Positions 32,870 to 45,019 of a DNA stretch of 64,000 nucleotides are shown here, piece after piece. The stretch is from contig CM026565.1 of the NCBI GenBank assembly GCA_015143295.1, positions 10,352,041-10,416,040 of the forward strand, read 5' to 3'. Below the pieces are notes generated by a model. It was not told where the DNA came from, did not search any database, and was given only the letters and a program-made list of their open reading frames with translations. Numbering within the stretch: the first letter of the stretch is position 1; every line of letters begins with the position of its first letter. Both the position numbers and the translations under genes were made by a program. This DNA comes from Tetracentron sinense (Eukaryota; Streptophyta; Magnoliopsida; Trochodendrales; Trochodendraceae).

Positions 32870-33490
32870 AACTGCCAGGAACAATACTTCTGACACATCA
32901 CACTTTGTCAGGAACAACACATCTGACATATCACACTTCTAACACTTTATATTTTTCCTCTATGGGAACACTGACACACACACAACCACATTTGTCAGGA
33001 AACACATTTGATCACCAGGATATACATCTGATTGCCAGGATACACATCTGATCAGCCAGGATACACATCTGATAGCCAGGAAACCCATCCAACCTGTCAG
33101 GAAAATGAAACTCATCTGACAAGCTAGGGACGCACCTCTGACTAACAGGAAACACCTGACTACCAGGAAACACCTGACCATCAGGAAACACCTGTCAATC
33201 AGGTACACATCTGACATATCACTCTGCCAGGCATAACACCTCTGACATGACACCCTTGTCAGGAAACACATCTGATTACCAGGAATACATCTGACCTGCC
33301 AGGAATAACACATTTGACATGTCAGGTACACCCATCTAATAACTAGGAAACACCTCTGACATCAAATCCTGTCAGGCACAACACCTCTGACATCAAATCC
33401 TATCAGGCAAAACACATCTGACATTAACTTGTTAGGCACAACACCTCTGCCATTAAATCTTGTTAAGCACAAGACCTCTGACAACTACCA
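32870..33490. repeat. Minisatellite inside the 3.2 kb solo LTR
   Basis: About 20 variable units of 20-30 bases built on CCAGGAAACACATCTGACA. The frame at 32960-33331 is this repeat and is not a gene. Its expansion explains part of the size difference from the related LTR at 45823. Confidence 0.7.
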
Positions 33491-34568
33491 TCATATATCA
33501 TCACAGCCTTTGTTGGGTGCGTACCTGCCGACACAGGCCAATGCCCCCTCAATGTAACATCATTGAGTTCGTAAAATCAATACATCACTGGGTCCATAGA
33601 CCCCAATCCAACCTTGACCCCATTGCCCAATGCCGTCCTAACTCTCCCGACTATCAGTCACGGAGGAACCCTGGCTCATAATAGATACCGCCTCTTCGAA
33701 CCTAGCCAAAGAGGGACCACAGATAGCATTTCACGTAGGTTAGGTTTTCTAACTATAGGAAATCCCCAATTATTCAAGCTCTGCTTGAATAATTGAACTA
33801 GTTGGGCCTCATGCCCGTGGACCAAGTCCAATGGTATACCGTTCCGGTGTAGAACATTACCCGACCGATGGACCATTCCATCGCCTTACCATGTCCCAAC
33901 AATATCACATCATACACAAAGGTAGTCCCGAGGTGGGACTTTTACCAGGCCAATGGACCTACCATTGCCTTAAAACAAACATCACATCATACAAGAGTAG
34001 TTCCAATAGGGAACTTAATCAGGCCAATGGACCCTACCATTTACAATATCAAAATCACATCACATCACACATATAAAAGCTCAGTCAGGCTCTCATAACT
34101 TCCTGCGGTCGATCGCACTTCCTCTGCGATCTATCGCAAATCACACCGAGCCTAAATTCCGAGCTAGAAATAGCCTGAAACCGAGGGCTCCATCCCTCTG
34201 CTCGATTTTCACTCCCATCCATCCCATCCATACATCATTCATAAGGTCTCCGACCTTTTTCTATCTACACATAATATCACTAAACCATTCCACATAATTA
34301 AAGTAGCTTAAATAAGGGAAAAGAGGAGATGGAGAGGGATTTTACTTGCATAACTTTCGAGGCTCCGGATGTTGAAATGGTCGTCGCCAATGTGATCAGA
34401 ACGCTGGAAAACCTCTAGGTGAACCGCCTCTCTTAACCTCCACTTTCTCTCTCTAGAATTCTCTCTTTCTCTACACGCCAATCGAGACACAGGGGAGAAA
34501 ATCGGACGTCGCCAACGTGTCGGGAATGTCAAAAAACCCTGGGGTAGGGTACATGCAATGCGCGGCCA

Positions 34569-34607
34569 CCCTTCTCTCTCCTCCTCTCTCTCTCTCTCTC
34601 TCCAAAA
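34569..34607. repeat. (CT)n microsatellite
   Basis: CTCTCTCTCTCTCTCTC, matching the GAGAGA leader of the minus-strand LTR. Confidence 0.85.
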
Positions 34608-35391
34608 ATCAATTCGGTGGCTACTTTGTCCGAATGTGAGAAATGGGATTAAGGCTTTGCCTTAATATAGGCTATGAAGTTAAATCGTGTGCAACGACCC
34701 GTACAAATGTTTGGTGTGGCATTGCCTTTTTTTTGACCGTTGACTTGGTTTGACCAAGGTTTGATCGAATTCCGATTTTTACGGAAATGTCCCGCGTAAC
34801 CATACCAAACGATGTCCGTTTTCAACGAAACTTCAGGTGACCAACCATGGGGTAGTCCGACACCTGTTGTAAAAATTTCGGCCAAAAATACTAAGTTTTG
34901 ACAGCTGCACTTTTGTCTGGAAGAAAACTGTAAAACCTGCTAATTTCCTGATTTCGGATATAAAACAAGCCGCCGTTTCTTCGTTTGAGATAATTAACTG
35001 CCGAAACGACAGACGTTAATTCCCACGACCGACCGACACGCGCTGGTATCAGCCGCACGAATTTCTATTAGGATCCCCAAGAAATATTTAGTCCCACTTA
35101 ATTTCTGGAAATCTGGAAATTTCCCGTTTTCTTGATTTTCTTACATAATATGACCCTGCGGTCCTGCGAGATGATACCTGACGGAACCAATACGACAGGT
35201 GAAGGTCCCGGTAGTCGACCAACACACTGTGTGCGGTTTTCGAGAAAAAATACTGAGATTTTATCGGTACAACTCAATCTTGAGTAAAACTCACTTTTCA
35301 CAATTTAATTAAATACATAACTTATTAACCCCAATTAAGGACCAATAACCCATAATTTTATTATATTAAAATTCTGGGGCGTTACAGATAT

Positions 35392-35850
35392 TGTAGATCA
35401 TCCATAGAGTCCCCCCATTTCATTTTTTGAACTTGATTGAAGGTATTTTTCAAAATATTGAATATTTTTGGATTTTTCAAAAAATATTTGAAAATCTTCG
35501 ATTTCTCAAAAAAAGAAAAATGGGTTTTGATCTATGGATTTTGCATCAAAATCAATAAATGTACTAATTTTGATTTGATTACAACCTATTTTCATGAATT
35601 TAAACAACTAAAGTTGAAAAATTAATGAAATTTTTTTATAGCTTCAAAAATTTGGGAAAACCCTTTAAATCCAAAATCATACGCTACCATCTTCGTTTTT
35701 AAACTTATAATCGACAAAGGGGTTGTTTTAGGCTTAGGAATTGATTGTCGGAGAATTTTGGGAAAAAAGGATTCTATGGGTGTTTTGAAACACTCAAATG
35801 AGCCTCTTTTACAGGTTTATGCGTCCCAACCAATATTGTGTCGGTACTCA
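35392..35850. other. Remainder of the AT-rich inserted block
   Basis: It continues the repeat block after the solo LTR. There is no domain or terminal repeat. The frame 35437-35625 is low-complexity (Phe/Lys/Ile-rich). Confidence 0.35.
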
Positions 35851-37545
35851 AAAAAAAAATTGGTCAAAGAACTAAACTTATTCCAATGTGAAAGCAAGAG
35901 GTTCTAGGTAGGCTTGCAGAGCAACAAAAACCTTTGAATGTCCTAATTTAGAAGAAGTTTGAAGAGGAAGGCAAGAAACAAGGAGTAAAGTATGCTTTGA
36001 TTACTTGAGATGACTAGTCATGATGATGATAAGAACTCTAAAGGAGTTTGCACCGAATGTGTAAAGACTTTTATTCTAGAGGAGCCCCGTAATGAGTTAT
36101 AACCTATGTGAGGCATTCAGCACACAAATGATTTGGTTCCAAGATGAGTCTTACCTAACTTGCCAGCCTATTAGATGAATCTTATAGAGCATGCTGAATT
36201 GAAAAGGCAGGTTGTTGACTTGCTTACTATAGGTTTATTTGAGAAAGTTTGAGTCCTTTTACGGTGCCAACATTTTTGATACCAAAGAAGGATGAGATTT
36301 GGCGAATGTGTGTTGACAACAAGTCTATGAACAAAATTTACCATCAAGTATAGGTTTACAATATTGAGGCTTGATGATATGATGGATACGATGTCTGGAG
36401 CCGCTATCTATTCTAAGATAGATCTTAAAAGTGGTTCTCATCAAATAAGAATTCAACCAAGGGACAAATGGAAGACAACATGCAAGATTATGGTTAGATT
36501 GTATGAATTGTTAGTCATGTGTTTTTGACTGACCAATGCCCCAAGTACTTTCATGCGGGTGATGACAAAGATACTTCAATCGTTCATTGGAAAGTTCATG
36601 GTTGTCTACTTTGATGATATTCTGATATACAGTAAGAACATGTAAGAGCATATGAATCACCCTATGATGTAGTCAAAAGGAGAAAACTGCAGCAATCAAT
36701 CAAACATCCACAAAGATTGAAGGAGAAAATACAAGACTCAAGGTCTTCTATATTGATAATGCGTCAAAAAACTGATTCTCCAAGAACAACCCCCTTGACA
36801 AGTGATGAGAGTTCTATGTTAGGAGAAACTTTATATTAACCTCAAGAAGTGTACTTTTACTTCATATCAAGTGGTTTTCTTGGGCTTTGTTGTTTCTTCT
36901 AAAGGAGTGGAAATGGATCCAGAGAAAGTGAAAGCCATTCTTGATTGGCCAATACCTACGTCGGTTATTAAAGTTCGGAGTTTTCATGGTTTAGCTACAT
37001 TCACCAGACGATTTGTTAGGAATTTAGCACATAATGGCTCCAATTACCGAGTGTCTGAAGAAGGGAGCATTTCAATGGACAAAAGCAGTGATGAAGGCAT
37101 TGGGAATTATTGAGGTTGAAATGGCAGAAGTGCTAGTCTTACAGTTGCCCGACTTCAATAAGGTCTTTGAAGTGGCATGTGATGCATCTCATGTAGGAAT
37201 GGGAGGGTTTCTAAGCAAGATAGACATCCTATTTCTAAAGTTAGTGAGAAACTTAACGAATCGAGGCAAAGTATTCTACCTATGACCTTGAATTCTACGC
37301 AGCAGTACAAACTCTCGAGCATTGGCGACATCACTAGATTTTAAATGATTTTGTTCTTTATTTAGATTATGAAGCATTAAAATATCTGAATTCTCAGAAT
37401 AAGTTAAGCACCAAGCATGTGAAGTGGAGTGATTATTTGGAAGAATTCACTTTTGTTCTTAAACATCTTCTGGAGGTTAGAACAGGGCAGCGGATGCATT
37501 AAGCTGGAAAGTTGCCTTATTGACTACTTTGGCAGTACATGTGAT
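35851..37545 (+). pseudogene. Reverse transcriptase and RNase H of the host Gypsy element, decayed
   Basis: From about 36110 the frames give the Reina-type reverse transcriptase: [18 protein letters not shown] (from KKDGxWRMCV), [40 protein letters not shown] and [13 protein letters not shown] near 36610 with the catalytic YFDD motif kept. About 150 foreign bases follow (36660-36820). Then KKCTFTSYQVVFLGFVVSSK and LDWPIPTSVIKVRSFHGLA (36845-37010) and an RNase H region (VFEVACDASHVGMGGFLS near 37160) lead to the MITE at 37546. Stops and shifts are frequent. Confidence 0.75.
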
Positions 37546-37754
37546 CAATGTAGTCAAAGCGTCTAGGCGATGCCTAGGCGATATTAGGTTCTCTAGGCGA
37601 GGCGATGCCTAGGCGTTGCTTAGGCGATGCCTAGGTGATCTATATTATATAAGATTTACTGAGTGCTCGCCTAGGTTATGGTCTAGGCGATAAAGGTCTT
37701 TGTTAGGCGAGGCAGTGGCCTAGGCTTACCCTAGGCGACATTTTGACTACACAG
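37546..37754. mobile_element. hAT MITE, 209 bases, GCCTAGGCG-rich
   Basis: The ends CAATGTAGTCAAA and (inverted) CTGTGTAGTCAAA match, and a perfect 8-base duplication CATGTGAT flanks it (37538-37545 and 37755-37762). The interior is packed with GCCTAGGCG and TAGGCGA words that can form one long hairpin. No ORF. It sits between RNase H and integrase of the host Gypsy. Confidence 0.85.
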
Positions 37755-37762
37755 CATGTGAT

Positions 37763-38433
37763 ACGATTTGAAGAATTGAAGCGAGAGTGTACTACTGATG
37801 AATAGTTTTGGAAATTTCATACAGTAGTATAGTCAGGTTCAGATTCTTCACATTCTTCACTTACAGATTAAAGTATTCGAGATATGTATTTTTTTTTATG
37901 GTACTCTTTTATGTCTGCCAAAGATTTCTATCTGAGATTTTTGTGGTTTAGGAACTACATATTGTTGGATTAATATGACACTTTGGAGGTGACAAGACTA
38001 TTGCTTTGGCGAAGATCATTTTTATCAGCTGAGACTTAGAAGAGATGTTGTGAAAATCATCCAATAGTGCTGATTTTGTCAGTTGTCTGATGGTCGACGC
38101 CAAAATACATCTATACACCATTACTAGTATCTCATTCAGTGTGGGAAGACTTAAGCATTTTAGGATTTCCAAAAACTCCAAGAGGGTTTGATTCTATTTT
38201 ATGGTGGTGGATAGGTTTTTGAAGATGGCTCATTTCATTTCATACCGAAAGTCATTAAATACATCCAAGATTGCAACTTTATTCAGAGAAGTTGTGAGAT
38301 TGCATGGGTTACCATTGACTATTTTTTCCGATAGAGATGTCAAGTTTGTGAGTTACTTTTGGAAGACACTTTGACTACTTATGAATACCATGCTCAAGTC
38401 CTTAAGAGCATATCATCCATAGACCGATAGATG
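37763..38433 (+). pseudogene. Integrase of the host Gypsy element, N-terminal and core part
   Basis: Broken frames give a zinc-finger region, then [27 protein letters not shown] near 38170-38240, [21 protein letters not shown] near 38290-38345 and the start of H-P-x-T-D near 38415. There it is cut by the solo LTR that begins at 38434; the rest of the domain resumes at 54698. Confidence 0.7.
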
Positions 38434-38693
38434 GTGTCGCGCCCCAAAACCCCCTTAGGAGTTATGTGAGACTTTAGGCGTGATTATACTAACTTGGCAA
38501 ACCATCCTTTAACATTCAAGGCATATATATGTGTAATGGAAACGTAAAACAGAGTGCGGAAGCGTGAATCAAAGTGCGGAAACATAAACCCAAAATTTCT
38601 ATTCTATACATAACCAGTATTCCAAGTTTTTATATATCAACATGACTAAAAGCAAGGGTGGACATGCCCACCCATCAAAGTACAAAACATAAA

Positions 38694-38727
<34 letters not shown>

Positions 38728-38728
38728 A
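38694..38728. repeat. (CT)n(CA)n microsatellite
   Basis: CTCTCTCTCTCTCTC followed by CACACACACACACACACACA. Confidence 0.9.
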
Positions 38729-39299
38729 TAGTCACCTGGATAGGGCCAACTATCTAAATCTCTTGTCCCCACCTGAGGTGCTACTGCCAACTCTGCATAT
38801 GGCTCCTTCACACCATAGTCCTCGACCCAAGGACCAGGAGCACATATATCAAATGGTGTACCTGCCGACATCAAAATGTTCGGCTGAGTATTGAAACACT
38901 CAGCGAGCACAAGCTACTAGCTAACAATGATATAACACAATTTATAGCATACCAGAAATTTAAACAATGCATTCATGAGCATGCATGAAAAAATCAAGCA
39001 TAAAACCTCATGTAAATCATGTGTGCATAGTTCATATCTTCTACTTGAAATTATCTTTTCGTATTTACAACTTGCTTATCAAGCTAAAAATCGTATTCTT
39101 GTCTTGTTCTTGCCTCGTGGAAATCATGCTTGTCTTGTCTTGTTCTTGTTCAGAATTTTACTTATCTTGTGAGCCAGATGTTAGTGCCTTTGTAGCAACT
39201 TGTGAGCCGGGTATGTAAATACCCTTTATCGAATTTCTTGAAAGCAACTTGTGAGCTTGGTATGTAAATACCCTTCAACGAAATAGAAAAGGCACACCA

Positions 39300-39600
39300 A
39301 CATCCTTGTTCGACCTAAGGTTCGACATTATCATTCTTACTTGTCTTGTTTTCTTGAAGCCAGATATGACATATCCTTGGATGTGCCCTATCCTTGACTG
39401 ACCCAAAGTTCGACTTTATCATTCTTGTTTGTCTTGTTTTCTTGAAGCCAAATATGGCATATCCTTGGATATGTCCTATCCTTGACCGATCCAAAGTTCG
39501 GCTTTATCATTCTTGCTTGTCTTGTTTTCTTGAAGCCAGATATGACATATCCTTGGATATGCCCTATCCTTGACCGACCCAAAGTTCGGCTTTATCATCT
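39300..39600. repeat. 88-base tandem repeat
   Basis: The word CCCAAAGTTCGGCTTTATCAT recurs at about 39314, 39402, 39490 and 39578, a spacing of 88 bases. The units contain CTTGTCTTGTTTTCTTGAAG. It lies in the U5/R part of the split solo LTR. Confidence 0.8.
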
Positions 39601-40518
39601 GTGTCGTAAATCACTTGTCTTGTCTTGGTTTGTATTCATAGACTTATACTTAGAAAACTCGGTTCATGCATACATGCTTGTGCATAATGAATAGTGAACA
39701 TCATAATGTCATAGTGATACTTAAAAAAATAATATGCGGGCATTTGAATATTCTCATAGGCATGGGAGAACTTGAAGGAAACATATATAGGTGTTCTAGC
39801 AATTAGACATTTATGGAAAAACCTTAAAAGCATCTTAGTATTCATGGAAAACTAGAAATATAGGGATCATGACATAGACATCATGAATTTACATACATTT
39901 CATAGATCATGGTTACTTAGGATATTACATCCATATCACACTTCATAGTTCATAAAATTTAGGGAAATCATGGTAGATTTAGGAATTTGAAACACATGGA
40001 AGCAATCTCAACATTTCAAGCTTGTAAACTTAAGTTTGGGATCTAGGTTATCCCTAAGTTAACTAGAAGGGTTTACTTACAATTTCCATTCACCATTCAT
40101 ACATTCAATCCTCTATTTACATCTTTGTATCATAGCAAGGTTAGGTAATAGTTGGTACTTTTAAAATTCGAGGACAGGGCTTGAGAAGGGTTGCGGATGT
40201 GAGATCCAAGCTCCACCTTGATCACAAGCACTAACCTTTGCTAAAACCCTAGTTTTCCCTTTCTCCCTTTCTAATTCTCTCAATTTTCCCCCCAATTTCA
40301 GCCTTGATGGTTTATGAAACCCTCTCCCCACGAAATTGGGCATTTATAGAGTAGGGGGAGGTCAAAAGACCATCCTACCCTTAATGAAATGGTCCAACAG
40401 ATCAAACTGGGCAAAATTGTGGATTCTCGATCGACCGGCTAGGAGGGGTGGTCGACCGGCCCTGAGAAAAACCCTACTATAAATCCCATTTTGGGCTTTT
40501 CATTGACAGTTGGTCGAC

Positions 40519-40843
40519 TGTGTAGCGCTTCAGAACTTTCCGTACCTAATGAATAGTATTTTCGTAGCCACTTGGCCTTTCACGTAGTCCAATTAATAAA
40601 TAAAGAAAAATTTGGAAATTCTAAAACGCTGGAAATGTTCATTTTCGAATGAAGAATCCAATGCAAGTTGAATCGTCAAAATCTGACGAACAAGTTAAAA
40701 GTTATGGCCGAAATACCCCAAGGGGTCTGCAGGTGAAAAAGGATGAAAAAAATTGGGTTTGACGATCGATCGTCTCACACCGACGATCGATCGTCACGAG
40801 TGTTTCAACTCTTTTGCCTTGGCTTAGCCAGAGTGTTTCAACT
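40519..40843 (+). repeat. Truncated 5' part of a plus-strand Tekay LTR
   Basis: TGTAGCGCTTCAGAACTTTCC and the following 240 bases align along the start of the LTR at 12725 (AATGAATAG, GTAGTCCAATTAATAAATA, AATGTTCATTTTCGAA, CAAGTTGAATCGTC). It then has its own palindromes (GACGATCGATCGTC twice, 40761-40798). It is lost before any TATA box. The right border within 40800-40843 is uncertain. Confidence 0.6.
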
Positions 40844-40848
40844 CTTTT

Positions 40849-42350
40849 TGTTGGCCAGGTAATGACCCTAAAGGGGGGGTGAATAGGGTCTATGGCAGCT
40901 TTTAAAAAAAATTGAACTACAAATTCAAAAGTGCGGAATAAAATTAAATATGCAACAAGCTGAACTGTAGAATATTTAAAGGAAAGAGAGAAGAGATAAG
41001 GAGAATGCAAACTCAAGATTTGTTTACGAGGTTCAGCAATCCAGCCTACTCCCCGCCTCAGCTTCCAGCTAGAGGATTCACCACGATTCCTTAATCGCAC
41101 TGGCTCCTTTACAAGTGGAGTCCAAACCTTTACAATCTCTCTTACAGGTCGAGATGTTACCTTACAAGCTCTCCTTTAGGCCGAGCTGAAACCTCTCAAG
41201 AGACAACCCTCTCTTGAAATAACTGAAGCAATAGCCTTAGTGTAAGAATCCTGAATTCTTGACTACTTTCAATAAATGAGTTTTTGGATTAAAAATCCGA
41301 AGAGAAAGCTCCTTAAAATGAGCTGAATAAGAGTGAAATACAAACTCTAATTAAGTCTCTCAAAGTAGGTAGGAGTCAAGTAAGTTCAAGAGAGAATTTT
41401 TGGGGATTTTCTAAGTATGAGAATAATTGAAAATCAATAACAGTGAATAGGTGATAGATGGGAGTTATTGCTGTGATCAAGAGTTGTTATATGTTCATAA
41501 ATGAACTCCTTTTATACCATTTGATCCAATAGTGCCGTTGGGGTAACATTAAATGCTTTTAGGTCCGTTGCAAATTAGCCGTTGCAAAGATTTTTCAGTT
41601 TCAGACATGATTTCGTCGACGAAGTGGAGTTCCCACTTGAGTTCGTCGCGGAATTTAAAAGATGAAATTTAATTTTAAAAAATCCTGTAATAACTTTGTT
41701 GCCGAAGTTAACCCAATCAAAGATTTCGTCGTCGAAATCAAGAACCAGAACTGAATTTGAAAATTTCTGTAATGACTTCGTCACCGAATTCAATCTACCC
41801 AGAGAATTCGTCGACGAATTCAGAGTAAAAATTCTGAATTCGGTCTTGGATCACACTGAAGGGATGTGATTGATTCCCTAGGTTAATTAGCTATACTCTT
41901 ATCAAATTTTATGATTAATTAGAGCTTTGGAGTAATCTTCAAAATGTCTTAGGCTCCTATGGTCAATCTATGATTCTTGAGCTTTTCAACTTACCATCCT
42001 TTTGAGGACATTTTACATAAGTCCTATACATTCTCAGAATAAAAAGTAAATACATTAAAAAATGATGAGAGATAATCTTGGCTTGACTTGGATCTTGTGA
42101 TTTTGCCTTTTGTCTTCAATGGACCTGACTTGGACTAAGGTCTTATCTTGGATCTTCATCTTGTATTCAGTGAGTTGAACTTCTTCTTGGGTAATTTCCA
42201 TCATTTTTCATGATTGGAGTGCTATCAACTTATGTAATCTGAAATGTTCACGCACGTAAATGGTTTCATTAGTATCAAATATTTCATTATATTATTATGT
42301 TATTATCAAAATTAATAGGGGTATTTATGGTTGTAACCCTGAGGCTAACA
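40849..42350 (-). repeat. 3' LTR of the Copia element
   Basis: It is nearly identical to 53076-54526 apart from small changes and an insertion of about 50 bases within the palindromic motif array (41640-41720). The TATA box on the minus strand is at 41510-41516 (TATAAAA). The palindromes TTCGTCGACGAA/TTCGTCGCCGAA lie upstream of it at 41610-41825. Confidence 0.9.
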
Positions 42351-42763
42351 ATTTCCCACTTTTTGATGATGACATAACAATGTAATGAAATTGGGTTGAG
42401 CTCCCCCTCACGACATGTTTTTTATAAAAACTTTGAGGTAAGCTTCCCCTACGCATATGCATTTGTAAAAATAATCACAGTTATAATTTAGATGCATATT
42501 TATGATGAGTTAAAGGATATATATCACCCTGGTTATGTACCAAGAATTCCACAAAGATAAGTTTCAATTTTAATTTCTCTTCACAACATATTAGATCCAG
42601 ACAAGAATAGAATTGCATAAGCGAAAGACATATTATGTGTGTACTGCCAAAGATGCAAAAAAAACATCATATTTCAAATAGTTCAAATGTCATTTCATTT
42701 ATCAATCATCAATCATCAAATTTAAATTTTCATTACATTTCATATTTCTCCCCTATGTCAACA
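42351..42763 (-). other. 3' untranslated part and polypurine tract of the Copia element
   Basis: The minus strand ends AAAAAGTGGGAAAT at 42364-42351, next to the 3' LTR, acting as polypurine tract. The rest is AT-rich with no ORF that I can support. Confidence 0.5.
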
Positions 42764-44887
42764 TCAAAAAAAAAAATTAAAGAAAAAAAAATTACAGCCC
42801 ATCTGCTTTTTGATGAGGCCTGCAACCTTTGAGAGGACATCTTCTGATGGCTCAGCTGGATCGGAGTCATCATGGGAGTCAGAGGAAGAGGAGGTGGAAT
42901 CTGAGTCTGAAGGAAGGGAGATGATAGGGGAATCAGTAGCTTGACCCTTTTTGGAGGGGGTTACCTTTATTGGTCTCTTGCCTTTGGAAGAAGAGGGAGC
43001 TTGAGAGGGAGGCTGAGAGGGAGTGGCTCCACTAGCCAGACTGACCAGAAAATTATTCATTTTCCTCAACTCATCAGTGGCCCGCAAGGTAATTGAGGCA
43101 GCTATGGAGTCATGCTCTGCCATATCCAAAAGAAACTTGCCTTGAGTCTTCAATTGAAGAGCTGACGATTCTACAATTCCTTGGATTGTCTTTGTGACCT
43201 CTATTCGGATACTTTCTTCGGATTGTTCTGCCCCCAATCTACGAAAAAATGAAGACACAGAGTCAACTCTATCTTTGGTGACTGAGGCATCCATGTTAAC
43301 TGTCCCTAAGACAGAGTATGTGGCATTGGCACACTCTCTAAGATCATTATGCATCGGGGCAAGAGAAGACTGGACTGCTTTAGGGAGTTTGGCTCATCTC
43401 AGACTCAAGAGCTGCAAATCGGGAGAGAGTAGAGGAATGGAGATTCTGAAGATTTTCTCTAGATTCGATTTGAATGGCTGTAAGCTTTTCCCTTGTCTCT
43501 GTCATGAAAGAGAGCAGAGATGCTCTAATTTCCTCTTCCTGTTGGCTCATCCTCATTTCCAACTGAAACTGCTCCAAGCTGGAAGACATGGAGGCAATCT
43601 GCCCTGCCATGATGTTCAGCTGCTCATCTGAAGCTGCTGGCCTGCTGGGCACCTCATAGAACTGACCAGGGTTCTCAAAATGAGGAGACACACCTGTCTA
43701 TAAGAACTCTTGGGAATCTCTCCAGCATCCACGAAATCAGACCAGTCAGGCAGCTCATTTCTGGTGTGTTGCTCACCCTGAAGCTCATCTGCAGGATCCT
43801 CTTCTGGTACTGGCTGATGCTCAACCTGGGGTTCCTCCTCTGGCACTAAATCTTGTTGCTGCTCAGCCTGAAGTTCTGCTGTGGGTGCAGATGAAGAGGA
43901 AAGAATAAATGAAGGGGGAGCAGAAAAATGTATTAATGGAGTATGAATAGGAACTGAAGTACTGGAAGGAAGGGAGGAGGACTGAGAAGCAGAGGGTTTG
44001 GGAGTCCAAACCTTCTGGGAGTCATTCCAGATATAGCCCATTCTTTGAATGGTTGCTTTACTATAAATGGAGGAATCATCAGGGGTGACAATATCTATTT
44101 GAGAAGCTAAAGGAACATTGAAGTGTTTAAAGATTTTAGTCAGAGCCTGACCAGAAGGGAGACATCCTGATTTTCTCTTGAATGCATCATCCATACAATG
44201 GACAATGATGTAGGAGAGATCAATGGGTGTGGTGGTTAGGATGCACCACATAAGGAATACATCGAAGTAGGTGAGATACTCCCTACCACCAGCCCTGGGA
44301 ACTAGGTTATAAGTGATTATGTGGTGAATTAGTCTAGCAGTGAGGGTAAGATCTTTAACCTTAGGTTGAAAAGGAGAAGTGAAATCTTGGTTTATGCACA
44401 TTATTTTCAGTGCTTCAATCACATCAAATCCTTCATGACTGGTCCACTGACCATTCAAAAAAGTTTGAAGGGTACACTGAGAGATTTTTAAAATTGAGTG
44501 CAATTGATTTAAATGAAAAGAAATGTTTTTACCAAAGACAAATGAAGTAATAAGTGATTCGGATTGATTGAAATGGAAGTGAGTGTAAAAGAGTTTGACT
44601 AACTCAGGAAACAAGAGTTCATTTGATTCAAGAAATTTATCCCATTTTAGGGCAGAAAAGAGAGTTTTTATGGGTTCGAGCCCATAGGCATCAAAACCAA
44701 TGAAATTAACGACTTTACCGTACAGAGGGGAACGAGATAGGAATTTTTCTTTGAATAATTTCTCGAACTTTGCTTCCTTGAACTTTACTGGGACTGGAGT
44801 TGAACTTGAGGCCGGTTCTTTTCCTTTGTCAGTTCTTGATTTCTTCTTTGGTGGCTCCACAGATGCATTCTTCATTCTAGGAGGCAT
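42764..44887 (-). pseudogene. Extra ORF downstream of Copia pol, plant-transposon-protein-like, frameshifted
   Basis: ATG 44887 opens a 423-residue frame (MPPRMKNASVEPPKKKSR) with a basic start, then a globular region at about residues 35-270 (FLSRSPLYGKVVNFIGFD, LTLTARLIHHIITYNLVPR, FDVFLMWCILTTTPIDLSYI) that resembles the family called putative plant transposon protein. A Pro/Glu/Gln-rich linker follows. A frameshift near 43690 leads to a helical segment (43380-43691, coiled-coil-like), and a second near 43370 to the last part (42764-43354), ending in a Ser/Asp-rich acidic tail. Undoing both shifts would give about 700 residues. Sireviruses often carry an extra ORF at this place, called envelope-like; no clear membrane segment is visible here. 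Confidence 0.6.
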
Positions 44888-45019
44888 TTTCTGAGAGATT
44901 TGGAAAGATTTGCTAGATCTTGGTACAAAGAAGGGTGCACGAGCAATGGAATAGGGACTTTGGAGGGAAAGATTAGGTTTGAAAAAGTTTGGATTTTGGG
45001 GGTTACTATTTATTCACAC

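Larger units (their letters stand above)
32143..35386 (-). mobile_element. Solo LTR of a large-LTR Gypsy family, 3.2 kb
   Basis: The plus-strand view begins TGTCACGCCCC and ends GCGTTACA. The terminal parts match the element at 45823-48609 throughout (for example GGTCGACCAACACACTGTG, CTTCAGGTGACC). Flanks GATAC (32138-32142) and GATAT (35387-35391) are a 5-base duplication with one change. The orientation is taken from a leader-like GAGAGA block on the minus strand. There are no pol domains, so it is a solo LTR. It contains a CTGACA/CAGGAAACAC minisatellite (32870-33490) and a (CT)n run (34569-34607). Confidence 0.7.

Noticed and set aside
32960-33331. 123-codon minus-strand frame, Cys/Trp-rich
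   Set aside because: It is a translation of the minisatellite in the solo LTR, with the same short words repeating.
34104-34140. GATCGATCGCA palindromes in the 3.2 kb solo LTR as a U3 array
   Set aside because: Only two words, and they lie on the downstream side of the presumed promoter, unlike the arrays in the other families.
38694-38728. CRISPR-like or tandem-gene repeat
   Set aside because: It is a plain (CT)n(CA)n microsatellite; no spacer-repeat structure is found anywhere in the window.
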